A stretch of 64,000 bases of DNA from Campanula takesimana (GCA_026119855.1 JAOWBW010000269.1:1-64000); one strand, 5' to 3'; counted from the stretch's first letter, positions 1 to 10,962 are shown. A program made the numbers and translations. The notes: generated by a model not told the origin, from the letters alone.

Positions 1-1440
1 AGGAGGTCAAAGGTTGACCTAAGAGGTCAACGGTGAAAATGTTGACCGAGGGGGTCAAGGTGACCCTAGGAGGTCCAAAGTGATAAGGTTGACCTAGGAG
101 GATGAGGTTGACCTAGGGGGTCAAAGGTTTGACCAAAGAGGTCAAAGTGATAAGTTTACCTAGGGGTCAAAGGTTGACCTAAGAGTCGAAGGCGGATGAG
201 GTTGACCTAGGGGGTCAAAGGTTGACCTAAGAGGTCGAGGGGTGATAAAGTTTACCTCAGGGGTCCAAGGTTTGACCTAAGAGGTCGAAGGCGGATAAGG
301 TTGACCTAAGGGGTCAAAGGTTGACCTAAGATGTCAAAGGTTGACCTAAGATGTCAAAGGCGGATGAAGTTGACCTATGGGGTCAAAGGTTGACCTAGGA
401 GGTCGAAGGCAGATAGGTTTGACCAAGGGGGTCAGGGTAGACCTAAGAGGTCAAAGGCGGATAAAGTTGACCTATGGGGTCAAAGGTTTGCCCTAAGAGG
501 TCAAAGTGATAAGGTTGACCTAGGAGGTCAAGGGTTGACCTAGGAGGATGAGGTTGACCTAGGGGGTCAAAGTTGACCTGAGAGGTCAAAGATGATTATT
601 TGACCTAGGGGGTCAAAGTTGACCTAAGAGGTCGAAGGTGGATGAGGTTGACCTAGAGGGTCAAGGGTAGACCTAAGAGGTCAAAGATGATAAAGTTGAC
701 TAGGGGTTAAGGGTAGACCTAAGAGGTCAAAGGCGGATAAAGTTGACCTATGGGGTCAAGGTTGACCTAGGAGGTCGAAGGTGATAGGGTTGACCAAGGA
801 GGTCAAGTTTGACCTAAGAGGTCAAAGGGTGATAATGTTGACTGAGGGAGTCAAAGGTTGACCTAAGAGGTCAAAGGTGATAAGATTGACCTAGGAGGTC
901 AAGGTTGACTTAGGAGGTCAAGGGTTGACCTAGGAGGATGAGGTTGACCTAGGGGGTCAAAGGTTGACCTAAGAGGTCAAAGATGATTAAGTTGACCTAG
1001 GGGGTCAAAGGTTGACCTAAGAGGTCGAAGGTGGATGAGGTTGACCTAGGGGGTCAAGGGTAGACCTAAGAGGTTAAAGATGATAAAGTTGACCTAGGGG
1101 TTAAGGGTAGACCTAAGAGGTCAAAGGCGGATAAAGTTGACCTATGGGGTCAAAGGTTGACCTAGGAGGTCGAAGGTGATAGGGTTGACCAGGAGGTCAA
1201 AGGTTGACCTAAGAGGTCAAAGGTGATAAGATTGACCTAGGGAGGTCAAGGTTGACCTATGAGGATGAGGTTGACCTAGGGGGTCAAAGGTTGACCTAAG
1301 AGGTCAAAGATGATTAAGTTGACCTAGGGGGTCAAAGGTTGACCTAAGAGGTCGAAGGTTTGACCTAAGAGGTCAAAGGCGGATGAGGTTGACCTATGGG
1401 GTCAAAGGTTGAGAAGGTTGACCTAGGCGGTCGAAGGTGA
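1..1440. repeat. TTGACC/GGTCAA palindrome minisatellite
   Basis: A tandem array of imperfect 19-24 bp units of the form TTGACCTAAGAGGTCAA plus a short linker (AGG, GGCGGATGAGG, GTGATAAGG). Each unit is an inverted repeat, TTGACC facing GGTCAA across about 5 bases. By eye about 50 TTGACC cores lie on the plus strand, with a similar number of GGTCAA. A higher-order period is visible: a marker block beginning GATGAGGTTGACC recurs near 549, 936 and 1263 (spacing about 387 and 327 bp). The array runs off the left edge. No coding frame is credible. It lies in the leader side of the minus-strand Tat/Ogre-like element, where minisatellites are common. Confidence 0.95.
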
Positions 1441-2286
1441 AGGGTAGATCCAAATGGATCGCAATGATGGCCCAACGGATGAGCGATGGACCTTAGAGGT
1501 CGCCTAGATGCAATGCACATTTTATTTTGCGAAAAGTTTTGCATTTATTTACATCCTAAATGGGTGGTCCGAGGAGTGTTCTAATTTCTATGTGTGGTTG
1601 ACACGGGTTAGGTTAAAGGTTCCCACCGCTCGCGGAACGTACACGGTGAGTGGAGTAGACGAGTGACTCGAAAAATGTGAGGCAGTAGCGCACAAATTCC
1701 TGCACATCGAATACTCCGGGTAGTAGGGACCTGTGCAGTGCTGACACGGACTAGTGGTAGTGTGTGGCAAGAAACTAATTCTTTTTAGGGAGAAAAGAGG
1801 GAAGTCTTTAATGTTAGGATGATGCAAGAGAGAGAGAGAGAGAGGGGAGAGAATAATGTACAAGGGAGCATAGCAAAGTTTTGTTTGACCCTAATACTAA
1901 AGCGAAGATAACAAGGGTACATGGTACAAGGTACAAGTATTAACATAACGGAGTGCGCGGGTGCATGTGTAACATGGCTTAACTGTAGGGGGCACGTGAA
2001 AACATGGCAAGTGTGCATGTGTAAACATGGCAGGTGTGCATGTGTAAACATGGCAGGTGTGTAAATGTGTAAACATGGCAAGTGTGTGCATGTGTAAACA
2101 TGACAGGTGTGTGCATGTGTAAACATGGCAAGTGTGTGCATGTGTAAACATGGCAGGTGTGTGCATGAGTAAACATGGCAAGTGTGTGCATGTATAAACA
2201 TGGCAAGTGTGTGCATGTCTAAACATGGCAAGTGTCATGATGTGACGAAAGTTAGACCCACTAAGTTTGAAAAAGTTTCAAAGCAG
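1441..2286 (-). other. Non-coding leader of the Tat/Ogre-like element
   Basis: Sequence between the palindrome minisatellite and the primer site. It holds a (GA)n stretch near 1828-1848 and the 26 bp minisatellite listed separately. Short open frames on both strands here are either repeat translations or lack any recognisable domain. Nothing else is supported. Confidence 0.6.
1996..2237. repeat. 26 bp minisatellite (AAACATGGCAAGTGTGTGCA)
   Basis: About nine tandem units of roughly 26 bp, each containing AAACATGGCA(A/G)GTGTG followed by TGCATGTGT. It explains the repetitive His/Cys/Met-rich reading frames seen on the minus strand, which are not genes. Confidence 0.9.
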
Positions 2287-2304
2287 TCCCCAGCGGAGTC
2301 GCCA
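2287..2304 (-). promoter_or_regulatory. tRNA-Arg primer-binding site
   Basis: On the minus strand the LTR end (..CACA) is followed by one base and then TGGCGACTCCGCTGGGGA. Apart from one mismatch this is the complement of the 3' end of plant tRNA-Arg, whose acceptor arm ends GGAGTCGCCA. It marks the start of minus-strand DNA synthesis and fixes the element's orientation. The same site occurs in element D at 44049. Confidence 0.85.
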
Positions 2305-2305
2305 C

Positions 2306-3400
2306 TGTGAATACGTGTGTTTGAATTTGGGATATTCATAGCAACATTAAAATTATGAGAGTCGCCACGCCGTTTTAATTAAAGCCAAAACATTGAAAAA
2401 AGCATTTTTAGTGGGTTCGGGGGTCAAATTACAACAAGAGAAGAATATTGGACGTTATCACTCCTATTGCCCGAATTGATCGGTCTTTCTATCATGATGA
2501 ATGTGGTTAGTAGTGTGTTAGTGATTTAGACCGGATCCGAAGATTGCCTACGTTCCTCTCAATGTGAGAAGCTCAGGTCAGCGTAGTTCGCAGAGAATTA
2601 GAATAGGCAGAAGAATCGGGATCATGCATAATGAAGGGGGAATTACCTAAAGATTAGGGTTTATAAGTAGTTCCTAGATCATCCTCGGGTTGATGAACCC
2701 TAAATCATCATCGGCTATGAAATAACATATAATTATGAAGATCGCAACCCTAAATATAGCATAAATAAGGTTTTAATCTATGAATATGATGAACACGCGA
2801 AGAACATATTATGAACATACGAATGAACATGCAAAGCATATGAAGAAACTATGAATAAACATGCAAGAACATGAATATTAAAGATCTACATTAGCAATAA
2901 TGCAAGAACGTGAAGAAATAAGCTAGAAAACTTACCTATGTTGGCAAGAAATAAACCTTGATCTCCTTGGAGGTTTGAATGCTAATTAGAGAGCAAAATA
3001 GTGTTTAAGAACTCTCAAATTCGGGTCTCTCGTCCCCAAACCGGAATCCTGGAATGGATTTATATAGTAAACTGAGGGGAAGATCTAACGGTCAGGATCA
3101 TCCGGAGCAAGGTTGGCCGCCTGGCCATGATTGAAGACGGTGACAATGTTGGCCGCGTGGCCAAGGTCGAGGCGTGGCAAGGTTGGCCGCGTGGCCAATT
3201 CTGCTGGCTGACTTGATTCTTAAGCTAGGGTTTCTGCATGGTTTTAAGAAACCATATTTTGACCATATTTAGGGTGTTCTAGAATAATGAGACATATTTT
3301 GGGAATCCGGAACAAGTCTTTGCAAGGTTTCTAATTCCTATAAAGTCCTTGTATATTTGGGAAAGCCCTAATAAACTCATTTTCAGGTCGGGTACTAACA
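2306..3400 (-). repeat. 5' LTR of the Tat/Ogre-like element
   Basis: About 1,095 bp bounded by TG (plus-strand 2306) and CA (plus-strand 3400); on the minus strand it begins TGTTAGTACCCGACC and ends in CACA next to the primer site. A TATA-like box (TATATAAA on the minus strand) lies near 3057-3068. A conserved-looking GTAGGCAATC segment near 2540 has a counterpart in element D (about 46450). Confidence 0.8.
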
Positions 3401-5234
3401 GATAGCTGAAGCTAAATTGCCTAAGTACTTTTGGGAAGAAGCTATCAACACCGCATGTTTTACTCAAAATCGTTCCCTCATCAACAAACTTCACAACAAG
3501 ACTCCGTATGAACTTTGGCGTGGTAGAACTCCCAATATTGCATTCTTCAAGATCTTTGGTTGCAAATGTTATATCGTCTACAATGGAAACGAACATAGAG
3601 GTAAATTCGATGCCAAAGCCGACGAAGGTATTTTTGTTGGGTATGCCAAACATTCTAAAGCTTTTCGCGTTTTTAATAGATCTACATTAGTGATAGTTGA
3701 ATCTGTACATGTTACATTTGATGAACATTCTCTCCTTGAGCCACATTTGCTCCAATCGTTGCTGATGATTCTGTTGAGCTTAATGAGACATGTGCTCCTA
3801 TTTATGATGCGCCTACACAAGATCAGAATCTATCAACACAAGGAAATCCATCTACATCAAATGCGCCTAATTCCATGTATGGTGCACCTGGTGAATCTTC
3901 AGTTGCGCCTTCTTTGAATATCGCACCTCTTGATTCCTCTCACGCGCCTATATCAACTGCTGCATCTGGTGTTAACCCTAGTTTCAATTCTAAACCAGTT
4001 CAACCCCCTAACTTTGATGATTTTGAATCTGGTGAAGATGTACCAATTGAAGACCTTCAAGTTACTACAACCCAACCTAACTTACCTCCTGAAATTCGTG
4101 AAGTTAGAGGTCACCCAATCAATAATATCATTGGTGATCTACATGTTGGTGTTCGTACAAGGAGAGCTACTAACTTTGATGCTTACACTGCATTTATCTC
4201 TCAAATTGAACCGAAGAAGGCTGATGAAGCGCTCCAAGATCCTAATTGGGTTGTTGCAATGCAAGAAGAACTCAATCAATTTGAACGATGTAAGGTTTGG
4301 ACTCTTGTTCCAAGACCAAATGATCAAGGAATGATTGGTACGAAATGGGTGTTCAGAAACAACATGGACGAGAATAGAACCATCACAAGAAACAAAGCAA
4401 GATTGGTTGCACAAGGCTATAGGCAAGAAGAAGGAATTGATTACGATGAAACCTTTGCGCCCGTAGCAAGACTTGAAGCTATTAGACTCTTTCTAGCTTA
4501 CGCTGCTCACAAGAACTTCAAGTTATATCAAATGGATGTGAAGAGCGCGTTTCTAAATGGTGAACTCCAAGAACAAGTCTTTGTAGCTCAACCACCTGGA
4601 TTTGAAGATTCACAATTTCCAAATCATGTATACAAACTCCAGAAAGCTTTGTATGGGCTCAAGCAAGTGCCAAGAGCATTGTATAATACACTATCCAAGT
4701 TTCTCATTGAGAAATGCTTCACTCGCGGTAAAATCGATACAACTCTTTACATTACCAAACATAATGGTCATAAATTATTTGTTCAAATTTATGTAGATGA
4801 TATTATTTTTGGTTCTACTAATGAATTGTTGTGCAAGCGCTTTGAGAAACTAATGAAGAGCAAGTTTGAAATGAGCATGATGGGAGAACTCACATTCTTC
4901 CTCGGGCTTCAAATCAAGCAAATGAATGAAGGCATTTTTATCAATCAAGCCAAATATACAAGGGATCTAATCAGAAAGTTTGGACTTGAGAATGCTAAAG
5001 CATACGACACTCCAATGGCTACCGGCAACAAACTCGACAAGGATTTAAAAGGTAAACGGGTTGATCAAACACTCTACCGAGGTATGATTGGCTCACTCCT
5101 TTATCTTACTGCTAGTAGGCCCGGTATTATGTTTAGTGTTTGTGTTTGCGATCGTTATCAATCTGACCCTAGAGAAGCGCACTTGATTGCTGTGAAACGT
5201 ATTATACGATATCTCTCCGGTACTGTTAATCTTA
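3401..5234 (+). mobile_element. Ty1/copia element, internal fragment
   Basis: Plus-strand copia coding sequence, cut on the left by the Tat/Ogre-like LTR and lost on the right just after the RT connection region (..RIIRYLSGTVNL), where unrelated sequence begins. LTRs, gag, protease and RNase H are absent from the window; the left half may lie beyond the left-hand nested element. Confidence 0.85.
3402..5234 (+). pseudogene. Copia pol fragment: integrase C-terminus and reverse transcriptase
   Basis: The first part (3402 to about 3740) encodes the end of the copia integrase catalytic domain and the GKR-type C-terminal domain (LPKYFWEEAINTACFTQNR, then VFGYA-like sequence). A frameshift at about 3735-3750 moves the frame; from there a Pro/Ser-rich linker leads into the reverse transcriptase, with KARLVAQGYRQEEGIDYDET, YQMDVKSAFLNGELQEQVF and catalytic YVDDIIFGST (4790-4820). 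The protein would copy element RNA in cytoplasmic particles. RNase H is missing, so this copy cannot work. It is a different copia family from the element at 11117-21796. Confidence 0.9.
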
Positions 5235-5265
5235 ATGAAAAATTTCAAATAACGTCATTCTTATC

Positions 5266-5876
5266 TGTTAAAGCAATAAATTAAGAATGATGGCGAGCGA
5301 AATAATCAAACACGAACACAAGAATTTTCGTGGTTCACCAACTTGGATACATCGACAGAGGGAGGGAAAATATATTACTTTCAATGGAAATTACAATAGA
5401 TGATCTTTACTAAAATCTAATTGCACGAATTATTGAGCCCAATAATTCCGTCAACGTAAATCTAGATCTTAAATTTCTACTTGTATCACTCAAAGATGAC
5501 TGGCCTTAAATTATGCTAGGTGAGAGGGTTGTATTTATAGTCATAAATACCAAAACCCTAGGGAAAATGGAGTTTTATTTCTTGTGTACAAAGTAACTAG
5601 ATTCTCGTTAGAAAACTACTTTCATAATTCTTAAATAACTTTTTTACACAAAATAGAGTACTAAATAATTAGGACAAAAGGAGTCCTAATTAACTAACTA
5701 AATAGAATTCCCCTTTGTTAAACCAAAACCATGAATATGTCACACTCCCTTTTGGCCTTCGTCCCATTTGTGTGCTTCAAGTCAGCGCTTGGCTTTCCTT
5801 CTCAATTCAAAACTCTGAAATTGCCACTGACATATCCTTAATCAAATGTCATTGATTCAAAGACATATTTCCAACA
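5266..5876 (-). repeat. Copia-type 3' LTR, minus orientation
   Basis: About 611 bp, TG at 5266 and CA at 5876. On the minus strand it starts TGTTGGAAATATGTC and is preceded by the purine-rich GTGGAGAT (5877-5884), a typical copia polypurine tract, so it is a 3' LTR reading leftwards. A TATA-like box (CTATAAATAC on the minus strand) lies near 5529-5540. The left flank TTATC may be half of a target duplication; no matching copy is visible, because the right side of the element is truncated. Confidence 0.7.
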
Positions 5877-6365
5877 ATCTCCACATTGACTTTGAATCTC
5901 CCCAAACCATAATTCATATCCACGAACAGACCCCAACTTCACTGTGAGTTGAATCCTTCGCTTCCAAATGTATCTCTCCACCTTTGCCACCGTCTTCATC
6001 TTTGTCTAGACCCCGCTTTGTTCAACCAAGAACAACCATGTTTACTTATTCATGCAAATGATCTTCCCTGGCTTAACTTGTGCAATGATTATTAGATCCC
6101 TAGAACCTCCACCACAATGTTGACCACCATATCCGAATTACCAAATCCACGATCACCAAATTCGAATACCATATTACCCAGATGACGACAATCTATCTTG
6201 TCTCAAACTTCAACATGCTTCAAACTATTCTTGGATTACCAATGAACACGAACAAACACCCTTGAATGACTTGAACAAATGACTTCTCATTCTGGCGATT
6301 TATCTTGAACCCCGGATTACTTATTTGGATTTCTACCCCATAAGTATTTGCACAAACGGAATTTG
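5877..6365 (-). other. 3' internal tail of the minus-strand copia element
   Basis: Sequence following the polypurine tract upstream (minus strand) of the LTR. No frame encodes a recognisable domain; it looks like the non-coding stretch between RNase H and the 3' LTR. It ends where Ca2+-ATPase homology begins, so the element is truncated here or was inserted into the pump gene and later cut. Confidence 0.5.
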
Positions 6366-8221
6366 CACATCAAGTTCCTGCTGATGGAGTTTTCTTGGAT
6401 GGTTATTCATTACAAGTCGATGAATCAAGTATGACGGGAAAGTAGAAGTGAATTCAACAAGAAATCCGTTCTTGATTTCTTGTAAAAAAGTAGCTGGTGG
6501 TTATGGAACTATGATGATCACTTCTGTTGGGATGAACACGACTTGGGGGAGATGATGAGTACAATTAGTCGCGATACTAACGTGGAAACGCCTCTCCAAG
6601 TCCGTCTCAATAAGTTGACTTCATCAACTGGAAAAGTTGGTTTGGCTGTTGCTTTCCTAGTCCTTGTAGTATTATTAGTAAGCTATTTTACAGGGAATAC
6701 AGAGGATGGTGAAGGTAATCAAGAGTATATTGGAAGAAAGACGAAGACGAATGATAAAATTAATGCGGTGGTAGGGATTATAGCATCGGCAGTGACTATA
6801 GTAGGGGTTGCAATTCCAGAAGGCTTACCTTTAGCGGCGACACTAACTCTTGCTTATTCAATGAAGAGAATGATGTTTGATCAAGACATGGTGAGGAAGC
6901 TCCCTGCTTGTGAAACCACTACGATTTGTACTTACAAAACGGGCACCCTCACGATGAATAAGATGACTGTTACAAAGTTTTGGCTCGGGCTTGATTGCAT
7001 GGAGGAAGGGAATTTCACTTCCGTTGCAGCCAATGTTCTTGACTTGCTTCACCAAGCAGTGGGAATGAATACAACAGGCAGTGTCTACAAGCCTGATTCG
7101 AGTTCAGAGTTTGAGTTTTCAGGCAGTCCAACTGAAAAAGCAATTCTGTCTTGGGCCGTGCTGAGGTTGAATATGAACATGGAAGGACTAAAACGACATT
7201 TTACACTTCTGCAAGTGGAAGCATTCAATTCAGAGAAGAAGAGAAGTGGTGTTTTTATCAAGAATAATGCAGAAAATATCATTATGTGCACTGGAAGGGA
7301 GCTGCGGAGATGATCCTAGCAATGTAATCATTCTGGAGAGATTAAGGCTATCGATGATGCTGAAAGAAACAAACTTGACCAGTTAATCCAAGGTATGGCT
7401 GCTAGTAGTCTTAGATGCATTGGTTTTTTTTATAAACATGTTTTAGGAAATGCGAGCGAAAAGGATCTGTGGCGACCTGGTGTAAAAAAAGCAGTTGAAG
7501 ATTGTCAATACGCAGGAATAAACATCAAAATGATCACAGGTGAGAACGTTTTCACAGCAATAGCCATAGCCACAGAATGTGGTATACTTAGGTCCAATCA
7601 AAACGCATAAAATGGGCTAGTTGTCGAAGGAAGGGAATTTTGTAACTACACACATGAAGAACGCATTGAAAAGGTCGATAAAATATGTGTAATGGCACGA
7701 TCTTCTCCTATGGACAAGCTGCTAATGGTACGATGTCTTAGAGAGAAAGGGCATGTGGTTGCTGTCACAGGTGATGGTACAAATGACGCACCAGCCCTTA
7801 AAGAAGGTGATGTAGATCTTTCAATGGGAATTCAGGGGACGGAAGTGGCTAAAGAGTGCTCTGATATCGTTATTTTGGACGATAATTTCGCATCAGTCTA
7901 CAGTCCTTAGATGGGGAAGATGTGTTTATAACAATATTCAGAAATTCATTCAGTTCCAACTTACTGTAAATGTTGCAGCGCTCGTGATAAACTTTGTTGC
8001 AGCTGTTTCAGCTGGAGAGGTACCATTAACTGCTGTACAGCTTTTATGGGTAAATCTTATTATGGACACATTGGGAGCTCTAGCTCTTGCCACGGAGCAG
8101 CCCACCAAAGAGCTAATGGAGAAAAGGCCCGTTGGTCGTACTGAGCCACTCATCACCAACATAATGTGGAGAAATCTAATAGCTCAAGCATCATATCAAA
8201 TAATCATCCTCTTGACCGTGC

Positions 8222-8412
8222 TGTTGGGACCGCGACCACCACCACCACTCTCCACATTAGTATGATATTGTTCGCTTTGGGACTAGCCCGCACGGATTTG
8301 TTTTTGGGAACTTCCCAAAAGGCCTCATACTAATGAAGTGGGTTGGTGCTATTAGATAGCTTGCAATTGTTTGCTCAATTGCCGATGTGGGACTTTGGGT
8401 TGCACCCCAGCA
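8222..8412 (-). repeat. TRIM LTR, left copy (3' LTR)
   Basis: 191 bp, TG...CA. It differs from the right copy by a small indel in the CCACCACCACCACT region and a few substitutions, which suggests insertion was not very recent. Confidence 0.9.
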
Positions 8413-8542
8413 ATCCTCCCCTCAAACCAAGGACCACAGCGAAAGCTCAAGACTCCATCCTTCGCAAATGTCGCACACAAGGGGAACCCCACCAATATAA
8501 AGCACACACACGGTCCACCCGGTCAAGAACATCCGAACCATG

Positions 8543-8554
8543 GCTCGGATACCA
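8543..8554 (-). promoter_or_regulatory. TRIM primer-binding site (initiator tRNA-Met)
   Basis: On the minus strand TGGTATCCGAGCCATGG follows the LTR after two bases. It matches the standard TGGTATCAGAGC initiator-Met site with one substitution. Confidence 0.85.
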
Positions 8555-8556
8555 CT

Positions 8557-8742
8557 TGTTGGGACCGCGACCACCACTTTCCCACATTAGTATGATATTG
8601 TCCGCTTTGGGCCCAGCCCGCACGGATTTGTTTTTGGGAACTTCCCAAAAGGCCTCATAGTAATGAAGTGGGTGGGTGCTATTATATACCTTGCAATGAT
8701 TTCCTCAATTGCTGATGTGGGACGTTGGGTTGCACCCCAACA
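8557..8742 (-). repeat. TRIM LTR, right copy (5' LTR)
   Basis: 186 bp, TG...CA. On the minus strand a TATA-like box (GTATATAATAG) lies at about 8679-8690, a plausible promoter for the element. Confidence 0.9.
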
Positions 8743-9079
8743 CGTGCAGTTTGCAGGAAAAGAGATCTTCAACGTCGATAAGAGAGTAACGGACACCCTT
8801 ATTTTCAATACATTTGTTCTTTGTCAAGTGCTTAATGAATTCAACGCGAGTAAGCTGGAGAACAAGAATGTGTTTGAAGGGATATTGAGGAACAGGTTGT
8901 TTATAGGAATTATTGGGATAACGATTGTTCTTCAACTGGTGATGGTGGAATTTCTTAAGAAGTTTGCTGATACGGAGAGGTTAAATTGGGGGCAATGGGG
9001 AGCATGTGTTGGGCTTGCAGCTGAGGTTGGATTGTCAAGTTTGTGCCTGTTCCTGATAAACCGTTCTTTAGCTTTCTAA

Positions 9080-10100
9080 AGTGGCTAGATTTGAAGTACA
9101 TGTATCCTAGGTTAGGCTAAGAAACTCCAAGTACTAGAGAGTTAAGATAGAACACTCGTACTGTAATTTTCTAAGTCCTGCTTATTTTATCATTGTACGA
9201 TCGATAATCCAGTTCTGGAACAGTATATTTATGCAGTTCAGTAAGAGGAACGGGAGATTTTAAAGGGTGTTATTTAAAAGAACAATGTACTGTTTATTTG
9301 GTATCAAAAATGGTTCTTCCCAATTCTCACATAAAAGTAACTCATTCAAGAAATCTATTGCAGTCACGGTTGTATGGCACAGCATTTACAATATTATTGA
9401 TTTCTACCGAAGCAATATTTCGTATTTAGAAATTATGTACCTGTGTGATCAATTACCGAGGCATTCCCTTTAAGCGACTAGTAAGAATTGTAGTTACCAA
9501 CCTCCCTCCCTGAGAAACAGCGTAAGTAATAAGTTATCATCCATCAAGCATATTGCCGTAAGATAACTAATTTTCTAGGAAGGTCAATACAGAACTATGC
9601 GCAACGTATAAACATAAGCCAAATAAACCAAACAGATGCTCGACCTCATTTGCGAGGATAAATTTTAATTTTGTTTACAAGGGTCAAGAATCAACAGCTA
9701 TAGGGCGAAGGCATAACTTTAATGCCCTAGCGACAAACTGCAGGTCTGACAAAAATGCGTCTCAATCTGAAAGCATAGATGAAAGTTTTGTATTTCCACC
9801 ACTCTATTTGTATCCATCTTTAGTTAGGGATGTAAATGATGTTGTTAGTGTGCGAACTATCGTGGGACATCAGTGTCAAACTTTGCTTGTAAAGTAACTT
9901 TTATGGGGTTTGTAATATATGTGTGTTGTTAAAAAAAAATAAAAAAAATGCATAACTGTCTTGGTTGATCGCTTCGAAGCAGTTCAAAATCCATCCCTTT
10001 CTAAGTTGTAGGCAATTTCAATCAATTAACAAAAGCAAATGTTTTCTAACCATTGTACCCGGAACAAAATCATGTCATAACATTGTATTGGAATATCAAT
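9080..10100. other. Intergenic sequence after the pump pseudogene
   Basis: The first few hundred bases may be the former 3' untranslated region of the pump gene. A short A-rich run lies near 9930-9950. Small open frames show no domain, and no repeat or RNA gene was recognised. Confidence 0.5.
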
Positions 10101-10102
10101 TA

Positions 10103-10360
10103 CTCCCCTCTGTCCCGAAAAGTTTGTCCCATTTTGACCTTTCATGGTCTACATAAATAAACATTGACCAAGCATTGGTGTCAACCTAATGATCACAATA
10201 AAATTCTAAAAACTCTTATTGATAAAACACTTAAGGATTTGTCAATTGCAATTTTTAGAATTTCACTAGTATGATTAGAAAAACATAAATGTTTGGTCAA
10301 AGTTCATTTATGTTGACCATAAAAAATCAAAATGGGACAAACTTTCCGGGACAGAAGGAG
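10103..10360. mobile_element. Stowaway-like MITE, 258 bp
   Basis: Terminal inverted repeats of about 35 bp start CTCCCCTCTGTCCCG on the left; the right end reads CTCCTTCTGTCCCGG on the other strand. TA dinucleotides flank both ends (10101-10102, 10361-10362). It is non-coding and would be moved by a Tc1/mariner-type transposase in trans (known of the family). Confidence 0.92.
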
Positions 10361-10362
10361 TA

Positions 10363-10690
10363 GTAAATTTGTCGAACAGGAGGCATGCAACCACTAAACA
10401 ACTGAAATTTCAAATTATTTGTCGAACTGCACTTCCGATCATTAAAATTCTATCTACAGCATCCAAATGTTGGCTATTAATTAGGGCAGAACAATATACG
10501 CTCATTAAGAATAAACGTAAATTTGAATCCCATTAACCATACCTTTCTGAAACCCAACTTTCTGGACAATATCGATGAAATTGCACACAGCAAGGATAGA
10601 TTTGTTCAACATTTACTAAAGATCAAAATCAAAAGTTGTTATACCAAATGAACAAACATGAAATAACATAAACAATGACAAACTTTGACG
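10363..10690. other. AT-rich spacer between two MITEs
   Basis: No gene, repeat or RNA was recognised in this stretch. Confidence 0.5.
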
Positions 10691-10692
10691 TA

Positions 10693-10962
10693 CTCCCTCC
10701 GTCCTACCAGAGGTGAGACTAATTTCTTTTTCAGTCCGTCCCACCCCAAGTGAGACTGCACAAAATGAAAATATTTTAATATATTTATATTCAACCAACC
10801 CCACTATTTAACCCCACTCATTCTATCGTTTCATTTTCCACCCCTCATTTTATTCAACCAACACTACTATTTACCCCCTTATTCTGTCTCTTCATTTTCT
10901 ACCACACACTACATTTTTCTTAATTATTGTTCCCCATAAGTTGTGTTGTGGGACGGTGGGAG
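10693..10962. mobile_element. Stowaway-like MITE, 270 bp
   Basis: It begins CTCCCTCCGTCCTACC, and the right end on the opposite strand is CTCCCACCGTCCC, with flanking TA at 10691-10692 and 10963-10964. The interior repeats ATTCAACCAACCCCACTATTT-like phrases twice. It is a different subfamily from the preceding MITE. Confidence 0.88.

Larger units (their letters stand above)
1..3400 (-). mobile_element. Tat/Ogre-like LTR retrotransposon, 5' end only
   Basis: The right-hand LTR (2306-3400) is followed on the minus strand by a primer-binding site for tRNA-Arg and then by non-coding leader with two minisatellites, so the element reads right to left and continues beyond position 1. A tRNA-Arg primer site is typical of the Ogre/Tat gypsy lineage (known of the family). 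No gag or pol lies within the window. The right flank starts GATAG, directly inside the integrase reading frame of a copia element, so the insertion is nested; the matching flank should lie outside the window. Lineage rests on the primer site and leader structure only. Confidence 0.75.
8222..8742 (-). mobile_element. TRIM (miniature LTR retrotransposon), 521 bp
   Basis: Two direct LTRs (8222-8412 and 8557-8742) flank a 144 bp non-coding core. Both begin TGTTGGGACCGCGACCACCA on the plus strand and end GTTGCACCCCA(A/G)CA. The initiator tRNA-Met primer site is on the minus strand beside the right LTR. The target duplication CGTGC is perfect (8217-8221 and 8743-8747). Removing the element and one duplicate rejoins the pump reading frame (..LLTV-LQFAGKEIFN..), so the insertion itself can be dated relative to the gene. 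It has no coding capacity and must have been mobilised in trans. Confidence 0.95.
6370..9079 (+). pseudogene. Autoinhibited Ca2+-ATPase (P2B, ACA-type) pseudogene
   Basis: Intact relatives pump Ca2+ out of the cytosol at plant endomembranes or the plasma membrane. Homology starts in the actuator domain (VPADGVFLDGYSLQVDES, 6377 onward) and runs through transmembrane helix 4 (VGVAIPEGLPLAATLTLAYS), the phosphorylation loop, the hinge (TGDGTNDAPALK, about 7770) and helices 5-10 to a stop at 9077-9079. The N-terminal calmodulin-binding regulatory region and first helices are absent. Damage: one-base loss after DESSMTG (about 6438); the phosphorylation motif reads TYKTGTLT, so the catalytic Asp is Tyr; frameshifts near 7290 and 7330; an in-frame TAA at 7608; a frameshift near 7895; and the TRIM insertion at 8222. 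No introns interrupt the homology, which fits the intronless ACA12/ACA13-like group or a retrocopy. Confidence 0.95.

Noticed and set aside
1785..2238. Minus-strand His/Cys/Met-rich ORFs of 75-148 residues
   Set aside because: They are translations of the 26 bp minisatellite, present in overlapping frames.
8343..8660. A 105-residue ORF inside the calcium pump region
   Set aside because: It lies entirely in the TRIM element and crosses its LTRs and primer site; not a gene.
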